Below are positions 57,204-64,000 of a stretch of 64,000 nt of DNA, piece after piece. Under the pieces are notes generated by a model. That model was not told where the DNA came from. It made no database searches and saw nothing but the letters and a program-made list of their open reading frames with translations. Each line of letters opens with the position of its first letter. The stretch's first letter is position 1. Source of the stretch: Astropecten irregularis. Lineage: Eukaryota; Echinodermata; Asteroidea; Paxillosida; Astropectinidae. The DNA lies in NCBI GenBank assembly GCA_963971285.1, contig OZ020244.1:36766001-36830000 (forward strand), written 5' to 3'. Both the position numbers and the translations under genes were made by a program.

Positions 57204-57635
57204 CTACGGCTCCTCCTCTTTAAAAGTTTCGTTGTATCTTTTTAACGCTTGATTAAAATATTTTAATTCTACTTGAAATAACTTTTGTACTGTTTCTTGG
57301 GTTACGTTTAAAATGTTTTTTAGATAACATACTGCCATTAACGACCTGAGTGGATGACCCCTAGATATTTTTCCCTTTAATATTTGTTTTAATTTAAACT
57401 CGACGAGTTTAAGGTCACACATTTGGTATTGAATGTTTAATTTATCAAAGACTTTTTTTACTATAGAAGCCTTTGTTTTTTTATAGAAAAATCTCTGATT
57501 ATACTTTCCATTAATATTTTCCGTAGAATAATCCATGAGACTATAACCTATAATTAATCCACACTTGTTGCAATAATACTCATCTTTAGCCTCATCGATA
57601 ATGATGTTATGGTTACACATATCTATCTCATCCAT
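57204..57635 (-). CDS. TFIIB-like mini transcription factor
   Basis: 143 residues. An N-terminal zinc ribbon: C7-x-H9, then C22-x2-C25 in CNHNIIIDEAKDEYYCNKCG, followed by the linker LMDYSTEN. The C-terminal 80 residues resemble one TFIIB cyclin fold: LKGKISRGHPLRSLMAVCYL, then NVTQETVQKLFQVELKYFNQ. TFIIB and its viral homologues join TBP/promoter to RNA polymerase. Usual TFIIB has two cyclin repeats and about 300 residues; this one has one. The zinc spacing CxH (in place of CxxC/H) is unusual. ATG 57635 follows TAAATATAA. Together with the element-wide start box it suggests a self-encoded initiation factor. It could instead be another zinc-ribbon protein. Confidence 0.7.
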   Translation of the reverse strand: MDEIDMCNHNIIIDEAKDEYYCNKCGLIIGYSLMDYSTENINGKYNQRFFYKKTKASIVKKVFDKLNIQYQMCDLKLVEFKLKQILKGKISRGHPLRSLMAVCYLKNILNVTQETVQKLFQVELKYFNQALKRYNETFKEEEP

Positions 57636-57774
57636 TTATATTTAAAAAAAAATAATGTTTTTTTTTTTTTTTTTTTCAATCATTGTTTTTCACCTAATAC
57701 TTTACTCACAATGCGTGGGCGTTTTTATAAAGAGTGTAAAGGGGCCGGGGTCTATGCCTTAAACTCATCAAAGA

Positions 57775-57796
57775 GGGTCAACAACACTATTGACCC
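57775..57796 (+). terminator. Hairpin followed by CCCC-T6
   Basis: GGGTCAA, 8-base loop, TTGACCC, then CCTTTTTT. Terminator-like on the + strand but not next to the end of a called gene. Confidence 0.35.
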
Positions 57797-58072
57797 CCTT
57801 TTTTGGGGTACCGGGTTCAAAGTTTAAAGGTTTTTTTTTTTCATGTTTTTTTATGTCAGGATATTGTTTTTTATGTTTCTTATTAAATATCACCCCAAAT
57901 ATTCAACGAGAAACATTTTCTTTCTTTTTCTATTTTTTTTCATGTTTTTTTATGTCAGGATATTGTTTTTTATGTTTCTTATTAAATACCCACATCAAAT
58001 ATTCAACGAGAAACATTTTTTCTTTTTCTATTTTTTATTCATATTTTTTGTTATGTTAATTTCAATTTTACA

Positions 58073-58147
58073 GACCGTGCGTCGAACCCGGTACCCCATG
58101 GTTGCAAACCGCCGAGCTTATCCACTGAGCTATCCTCCCAGCCCCGA
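58073..58147 (-). tRNA. tRNA-like remnant inside the Polinton
   Basis: On the - strand: GGATAGCTCAGTGGATAAGC (A box-like), an anticodon-loop-like TTTGCAA, and CCGGGTTCGACGCACGG (T arm with B box GGTTCGACGC). The acceptor stem does not pair, so a working tRNA is unlikely. It may be a captured tRNA or the head of a SINE. Confidence 0.35.
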
Positions 58148-58538
58148 CTGAAAATGGTTTTTTAATTTGATATATATTATACTCGAAATGGTGCAATAAC
58201 AACGATGACGACACAAAGGACGAGTCTATTTTTTGAGGGGTGTTTGACTGTGATTGTGACGGTTTACACAGGTTCAGTCATGTGTTATATTTCAATAACA
58301 AACCCGAGTGCTTTTAGGAATTTAACCTTTGTGTCAGCGGATGACTAAGCGTTTTACACTACGTTCAGTCATGAATGAAATTTGAATAACAAAAACCCTG
58401 TTTACGCTGGGGACAACCACGCGTGACATTGAATGGCTGTTTTTTCAAGCGAGTGTTGTGTATACACTTAAGGTAAATAACCTTTAGTGCATTGTCAAGT
58501 GCATATGAGTAGTGTACATGCATACGACGTAAAAAAAA

Positions 58539-58566
58539 AAGCCACATCCTAATTTGGATGTGGCTT
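58539..58566 (-). terminator. 11 bp perfect hairpin downstream of the SSB-like gene
   Basis: AAGCCACATCC, loop TAATTT, GGATGTGGCTT. On the - strand it is followed by a run of ten T, giving a textbook terminator shape about 70 bp after the stop of the 58637-59407 gene. Confidence 0.65.
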
Positions 58567-58636
58567 AATTTAGTGTGTAAATAAAAATGATAATTTTTTT
58601 GTTATTTTTTTTGGCTTTCTTTTTTATATTCTAGAT

Positions 58637-59407
58637 TTAGTCATCAATATCTTCAATATCAAACATGACATTAGTGGGGATTTGTATAGTTTCATATTGC
58701 CTAATAAAAGCTTGTTCTAATTTAAATCTGATACTTGCACCAAATCCACTATTTCCATGAGAACCAAAAAATATATCATTACAGATGAGAACAGGTGTAA
58801 CTTTACATGATTTATTCATATATTCATCGATGTTATCAATCTTTTTCTTTTTAGAATCAAACAATTTTGTATATTGTTTTAATTGATTTCCTTTTCCATA
58901 TGATTTAAGTTTAATATACATTTTTTTGTTTTTATCATCATAAATTGGTTTAACACTTTGTTTTCCCATGTTTATATACATAGTTCTGGTTATTTTTGGT
59001 ATATTTTTATCTTTATCAGATTCAATATATTTAGTTACTGTACATCTCATTTTATCAAAGTATTTAACAATTTCATCACAATCATTTTGTAAATTATATA
59101 CAATTTGATAGCCAGTTGTGTTGTCTGGATTTTTTTCTTCACCAAAAGTATTAATTGTATTTATTCCAAAACAAAAATTTGTTGGTAACATAAAAATTAA
59201 ATTACATTCTTTATCATCATGTTTATAAGTAATTTTTGATTTAGCACATTCTACTACTTCTTGTGAAGTTTTAATCGCTGGATTTATTATTAAATTTTTC
59301 TCATTAAACAACCCATAATGATTATATTCACTTTTATCTGCGTTTTTATATAGATCATGTTTTTCAGTTACAAAGTATGTATGTTTTATTGTTTTGTTTT
59401 GTTCCAT
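58637..59407 (-). CDS. Possible viral ssDNA-binding protein (DUF5871-like)
   Basis: 256 residues, Lys/Asp-rich, no membrane segment. The C-terminal half has KKMYIKLKSYGKG, FDSKKKKIDNIDEYMNKSCK, PVLICNDIFFGSHGNSG and FKLEQAFIRQYETIQIP. This order (KxxYIKL.., a short linker, IDxxxYxxxxCxVxPVLxxxxIFFG, then a KLxxA strand) resembles the single-stranded-DNA-binding family of phycodna- and related large DNA viruses. An SSB is useful to strand-displacement replication by a protein-primed polymerase. The call is by pattern memory, not a search. The gene ends 71 bp before a strong hairpin and starts near the right terminal repeat. Confidence 0.45.
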   Translation of the reverse strand: MEQNKTIKHTYFVTEKHDLYKNADKSEYNHYGLFNEKNLIINPAIKTSQEVVECAKSKITYKHDDKECNLIFMLPTNFCFGINTINTFGEEKNPDNTTGYQIVYNLQNDCDEIVKYFDKMRCTVTKYIESDKDKNIPKITRTMYINMGKQSVKPIYDDKNKKMYIKLKSYGKGNQLKQYTKLFDSKKKKIDNIDEYMNKSCKVTPVLICNDIFFGSHGNSGFGASIRFKLEQAFIRQYETIQIPTNVMFDIEDIDD

Positions 59408-59419
59408 CTTATTTATAAT

Positions 59420-59535
59420 AATATAAAATAATATTATTTAATTTTCTCATTTTTTTCTGATTTTTTTTATTATGTCCAGTATAAAATAATATTATTTAAT
59501 TTTTTCATTTTTTCCGATTTTTTTTATTATGCCCA
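59420..59535 (-). repeat. 57 bp tandem duplication in the right terminal region
   Basis: Two adjacent copies, each reading ATAAAATAATATTATTTAAT with a following TTTTTTTTATTATG..CCAGT part. Only one copy exists at the left end, so the inner edge of the right repeat was duplicated after, or independently of, the left. Confidence 0.75.
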
Positions 59536-59592
59536 GTCCAGACTTGAACATCGAAAGCTCAATTGGGCAAGCATTGGGATTCTCTCCCTACT
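59478..59592 (-). repeat. Polinton right terminal inverted repeat
   Basis: Complement begins AGTAGGGAGAGAATCCCAAT; matches 42697-42811 with one substitution. AGGCG follows directly, as it precedes the left end. Confidence 0.93.
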
Positions 59593-59610
59593 AGGCGCCA
59601 CCCGCCAGGC

Positions 59611-59703
59611 GCCAGGCGACATTGGCAGAGATGGAACACCATAAAATGCAGCATTTCAGGCAGAATAATTTTAACTGAATGTTTCTACCATAACCATCTT
59701 TAT
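59611..59703. mobile_element. Right end of TATGGTGTTCC element and right part of split MITE A
   Basis: 59611-59643 is the perfect inverted copy of 40752-40784. From 59644 the MITE family A interior resumes (GCAGCATTTCAGGCAGAATA) where the left half at 40511-40751 stopped, up to CCATCTTTATA. There it is broken again by a LINE. Confidence 0.75.
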
Positions 59704-59704
59704 A

Positions 59705-61229
59705 CTCACTCACTCACTCACTCACTCCACCGCAAAGACATCTGAGGTCCGTCGCGCTGGTCTTCTGTGTCCGCGGTTTGTAGCCTGGTTCCAGAGCCTG
59801 TTGATTTGGCTGGGCTGCCCTAGTTGCTTAAGCCATGAAGACTTGGGACGGCCTCTTGGTCTTGACCAGCCCGGAGCCGGGGGGATTCTCCCTCTGGAGT
59901 TAATGGCAATGTTGAGTGCCTTCTTGGCCGGGGTGTTGTCAGCGAGGCGGGCAGTGTGACTAAAAAAGAGCACCTCGACGAAGGCTGACTAGGTGACCAA
60001 TGGTAGGGAGTGTAGTCCTATGAGAGACCTCCAAGTTGGTGATGTTATCATACCATCGGATGCCGAGGATGGTTCTTTGGCATCGTTGATGGAAGGCCTC
60101 TAGTCTTCTCAGGTCAGATTGGAAGAGTGTCCACGTGTCTGATCCATAAAGAAGGACAGGGATAATGCACGTCCTGTATATTGCCAGTTTGGTGGTGAGC
60201 TTGAGCTTCTTCAGCTTCCATACTTTGTGTAGGCTGTTCATGGCTGATGAGGCGAGACCTAGCCTCCTTAAAGTGTCGGGCTCACTATATCCGGTATTGG
60301 AGATCTTGCTGCCAAGGTAGATGAAATCGTCGACAGTTTCCACGATTTGCCATGCAGATGTTCCCATGGTGGTTGTTCCCGGCCATGTTCTGGATTTTGG
60401 TCTTTTGCCAGGAAATCTTGAGCCCAGGATGGGATGCCTCTTGTTGGAACAGGTCGAGTGTGTTTCTCACACTGTTGCTTGAGTGGCCGACTAAGGCAAC
60501 ATCATCTGCGTAGGTCAGGTCGGAGAATTGGAATTGACCGATGGAGATGCCTGCATTTGCTGTGACACAGTCCAGGATCCAGTCTATGGCACAGCAGAAG
60601 AGGGATGGGGCCAAGATACATCCCTGCCTTACACCGGATCTTGTGAGGAAGCTTTGGGAGGGGATGTTTCCTTGGCGGACCTTGACAGTGGTGTCAGTGT
60701 GGAGGTCTTTAATGAGGTTCAGGAGATGTTCAGGAACCCCAATGCCTTGAAGAGCATTCCACAGAGCATTCCTATCGACTGAGTCGAATGCTGCCTTCAG
60801 GTCGACGTAAGCCACGGAGAGGGGCTGGGTGAATTCTCGATGCAGTTCGCATAGCAAACGGGGAGCGATAATAGCGTCGACTGGAGAGCGCCCAGCAGTG
60901 AAGCCAGACTGCTCTGGTCGTCTATGTTTTGAGAGAAGTGGGTTTAGACGTGCAAGTAGTACATGGGAGAAGACCTTCCCAGGAACAGAGAGAAGGGTGA
61001 TGGGTCTATAGCTACTGCATTCTGCAGGTGAACCTTTCCCTTAGTACAGGCTGATGGTGATGCCTTCTTTCCAATGAATGGGGACTCTGCCAGACTGCCA
61101 TACTTTGATGAAGAGCTTGTGGAGAACATAGCTTATAGGGTCGATGGCACATTTCAGTAGCTCCGGGGGATATGGTCTGGTCCAGCTGCTTTAACATTTT
61201 TCAGCCTATTGATGGCTGCCTTAACCTCT
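59705..61229 (-). mobile_element. 5'-truncated LINE with reverse transcriptase relic
   Basis: On the - strand: polymerase core with AYVDLKAAFDSVDR, SGVRQGCILAPSLF and the catalytic TYADD (about 60500), then FIYLGSKIS, LLYGSDTW and a C-terminal GRPKSSW block, spread over three or more frames. Frame changes near 60350 and 59965, and degeneration above 60860, show it is dead. The 3' end is a (TGAG)n tail (59705-59727), as in CR1/L2-type elements. TCTTTATA flanks both sides (59697-59704 and 61230-61237), an 8 bp target duplication within MITE family A. Confidence 0.82.
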
Positions 61230-61237
61230 TCTTTATA

Positions 61238-63142
61238 CCCTGTACGTTAAAGAAAAATCTGTGAAGATTTCAGGGGTGATAATACACACCATCACCGCAC
61301 CTCAAATATTTTTTTTTGGGGGGGGGGGGGGGGGTATATCCCCTCAGAAGAGGGCAGTCAGGAAAACAAGACAGACAGAGAAAACTGAACAGACGTATAA
61401 CCGTTGATGCGTATTGAAATACAAAATGACTAATCCAAATATTACACACAAACTGCAAATAAGTTCAAGGGAGGAGAAGCTATGGTATAACTGAGAGATA
61501 AGGGCGCGTCTGTAAGAAGATGTGAATCGACCTACAGATGACATTGCACGAATGTTGTCTATGATGATGTTCCAAAGACCGGGTGGTGGCTTGGTGAATG
61601 TTAGAGATACACATCTTGTGATTGAGATCAAGTTTAGCCATTATTTAAGAATTTATGGTAACCAAAGTGCATTCCAGGAAAAACGATGTTACGATGCGAC
61701 TGCATAAGAACAAACAAGTAAAGACAGAGAAATAGAAATACAGAATATCAATTTTCCTACCACTCCAAACCTACTATCTGCATAATTAAAGAAGATAAAA
61801 GTACAAAGGACTTTGGATCCTTCAATTGAGACCGGGGGACAAGGATACATTTGACGCAAGAGACGAGAGCTCAGCATGCAACAAGATGAAAATGGAAAAT
61901 ACATGAAGGCCTACATATCATTATGATGTAATGCAGCCATAAAGCTAATGATCTAAAGCCAAATGCCAGTAGCAGAATAGACCCAGACTTGTTAATGATC
62001 ACACAGGGTTATGGACAGCATTACAGGAATTTAAAACCACTTGAAGAATCATAATAATAATGTGACGGATTTACCAATTAACCCGGATTGAAATTCCCTG
62101 TTGGCTATCCTCCAGATAACCAAGACCGGTGATGTAGGCCCGTTTGGCTGAAATGTACAGCCTAATGCACAGGGCTGGAGATGTACCCACTCCCCAGAAC
62201 CTCAATGGGAACTGACAAGGACGGACAACGGACAGACAGGTTACAAATACAACAAGGCAAATCAAATATGCTGAAGGAACTGATTTATTATAATAGCCTC
62301 TCAATCACAGTGGTTGGAACCTCCTTATTAATGATCGGATCCCATTGATTTCCTTTGATTGTACCCTCCTTAACTTGAGTAGCCTCCCACTACTGAACGT
62401 ATTTTCCTATGTACATGTAGGGCCAGTGTATCCTCTTGGTTCCCTTTTTGGCTAGTAGCCTCCCGCTACTAGTGCACCTCACTTGGGTATCCCGAGCCAC
62501 CAAAAAACATGTATCCCCTAGATAAGGACCATATAGAAACTTATCTATACGGTCTACACTAGTATAAACTAAAAAGGTTCAACTCGTGAATAAGTGAATG
62601 TTAAAGCCATAAAGTTGTTATGCATATTACCGAAAAAATAAACCACGACATGCCCCCTAAGGGCGACCATAACTGCGAGCCAACCTTTAATCTGCGCATG
62701 ACCGTGCAATGAAAAAAACTGTATAATATGTGCGATTCTGTATAAATGGCCCTCAGCTGCTATGCAATGGCAACCCCCAGTAAAACCGTCAAACACTCAA
62801 TCTGCCATCTTTACGAATTGACTTGTCTTTCGTTCTAGCATAAAGTTTAAATAAACCGCTGCCGAGTGCTGCAGTCAAGCCTTGGCTGAATGTGTTTCGA
62901 CTTCCTGCCTTAATAGTGAGTAAATTTCCAGCCTTGTAGGGCCTAGGCTACTCGTCTCATTCCGAGCCGGACCAAACAGACTCACAAGCTCCAAAAACAT
63001 CGATTTCACTGTCCACTCGATCGCAATTTGCGGTGCTTAATGGATAATGTATCGCAAATAGCATTTTACCCAGAGAGGGCGCTTCCGCAAAGCATTTTTT
63101 GATAATTATATCTTGGTCGATCTGCATATTCACGAAAAAACA
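61238..63142. other. End of split MITE A, then intergenic DNA
   Basis: 61238-61285 is the last piece of the split MITE family A copy (CCCTGTACGTTA..AAATCTGTGAAGATTTC). The rest holds a G run (61316-61335) and unrecognised sequence; no gene or tRNA is supported. Confidence 0.5.
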
Positions 63143-63400
63143 GGGCGTTTACGAAACTGAGGCTCAGTCTCCGTCTCAGGCTCCGGCTCCATTTGGTGAA
63201 TCCATTCTGAAATAACGGGTATCATAAAGGCTTTTGCTGCGGTTCGGATCGAAGTAGATTCTCTAGTTTGAAAAGGAAAACAGAGCTTCAGCTTCAATGA
63301 AAAACAACAACATATTTTCACTTTTTTAGCATAATATTATGGATGTCAGAGCTGGAGCCTGAGCCTGAGCCTGAGCCTGAGACTCCGTTTCGTAAACCCC
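63143..63400. mobile_element. Foldback family B, copy 3
   Basis: Ends GGGCGTTTACGAAAC and GTTTCGTAAACCCC-type complement, with CTCAGGCTCCGGCTC and GAGCCTGAGCCTGAG hexamer arms and the same interior motif as copy 1 (GAAAACAGAGCTTCAGCTT). Confidence 0.75.
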
Positions 63401-64000
63401 AACAGTGCACAATGAGAACTGACCAAACGTAAGCAGGTGGTGGCGCCCTTTCGACTCTTGTGCATCCCACAACTCTCCGCGGTTGCTATCATTTGGCGAT
63501 ATGGTCTATTTTGGAATTGGACACGAGGTTGCTAGAAAACCAGAGGACGATCTAAGCATATACATTCCTCCTTGCTAAATACATGATTATACCAACCAAA
63601 CGTCCATAATTATTTCTATGGAATATCTATCGATACTAAGCAAATTTTCGTGTGTAAGAGCTTGGCGATATTTGTAACTTGGTGTTTAGCTATGTGCAAA
63701 TATTTTACAACTAAGTAAGGCCTACCTGGAACTGTCGCCGCCATGTTTTATTCCTCGTTAGGCTCAAGGTTGCACCCAAGTAAATAAACTCCCATAGACA
63801 ACAGTGATAAATCCTCCAACTTCAAAAATCATAAAAAAATATACAGAACTCTCACAGCTGTTCAAGTTGCACAGAAAAATGATGATGAACATGTCACCTT
63901 TCATTTTCTTTTCATTTTAATGTAGGGTGACCATTGAATTTTTGAGATATTCTCATTCTCAGCTGACCACCCCTAAAACAAGGTATGGATCACTCCAGTA

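Larger units (their letters stand above)
57645..58636. other. Non-coding part of the Polinton
   Basis: About 1 kb without a convincing gene, unique in this otherwise dense element. It contains T runs, a hairpin (GGGTCAA/TTGACCC, 57775-57796), a ~100 bp tandem duplication (about 57838-58030, unit with TTTTTTATGTCAGGATATTG), a tRNA-like remnant (58073-58147) and a weak direct repeat around GTTCAGTCATG (58271 and 58364). Confidence 0.6.
42697..59592. mobile_element. Polinton/Maverick element, 16.9 kb
   Basis: A self-synthesising DNA transposon that is also regarded as an endogenous virus lineage. Evidence: ~115 bp terminal inverted repeats starting AGTAGGGAGAG with one mismatch; AGGCG directly at both flanks (Polintons normally make 6 bp duplications; five match here); protein-primed PolB, RVE integrase, packaging ATPase and capsid genes. 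About 14 genes occupy most of the element on both strands. The only damage I see in a core gene is a one-base frameshift in the ATPase, and no adenain-like protease is found. The ends are nearly identical, which points to a young insertion. Confidence 0.95.

Noticed and set aside
57790..58151. Phe-rich open frames in the Polinton non-coding part
   Set aside because: Produced by T-rich tandem duplicated DNA; no start box and no conserved motif.

Overview
The window is animal genomic DNA, probably from a marine invertebrate. The evidence is spliced GT-AG genes (a cytochrome P450 family-2-type pair, a secreted F5/8-type C domain protein, a class A GPCR relic), many foldback/MITE elements, CR1/L2- and RTE-like LINE fragments, tRNA-derived repeats and a complete Polinton/Maverick. 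An echinoderm or other invertebrate deuterostome would fit, but no single gene proves it.

Layout. 1-11 kb: two tandem CYP2-like genes on the + strand. The first is cut by the window edge and has an intact last exon. The second has all four exons, but its last exon carries an in-frame TAG and a changed haem loop. Its 5.4 kb first intron holds foldback elements and a ~37 bp tandem array. 12.8-18.7 kb: LINE relics, a GPCR pseudogene and MITEs. 19.5-20.9 kb: a 27 bp minisatellite. 22.4-26.0 kb: a four-coding-exon gene for a secreted single-domain discoidin protein on the - strand, with a possible 5' UTR exon at 34.1 kb. 26.9-33.7 kb: a 2.6 kb tandem duplication lying between imperfect inverted arms. 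34.7-42.7 kb: microsatellite, segmental repeats, nested foldback elements and a GC-rich minisatellite.

42.7-59.6 kb: a 16.9 kb Polinton with ~115 bp terminal inverted repeats starting AGTAGGG, flanked by a short AGGCG direct repeat and sitting in the GC-rich minisatellite. It encodes protein-primed PolB, RVE-type integrase, a likely major capsid protein, a packaging ATPase broken by a one-base frameshift, a likely minor capsid protein and several membrane or coiled-coil proteins typical of virion-forming Polintons. It also encodes a small TFIIB-like zinc-ribbon/cyclin protein and a protein resembling the single-stranded-DNA-binding family of large DNA viruses. I see no adenain-type protease.

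Most interesting system: nearly every Polinton gene starts 0-25 bp after an AT-rich box close to TTATATATTAAAA. Several gene ends carry strong hairpins with T tracts, and the element carries its own TFIIB-like factor. Together this suggests a virus-like, self-directed transcription programme with its own promoter box, initiation factor and hairpin 3'-end signals. The parts are seen in the sequence; the functional link is inference.

59.7-61.2 kb: a 5'-truncated LINE inserted, with an 8 bp target duplication, into the right half of a MITE whose left half lies at 40.5-40.75 kb. The Polinton and its flanks therefore split that MITE. The remainder to 64 kb is non-coding apart from one more foldback copy.
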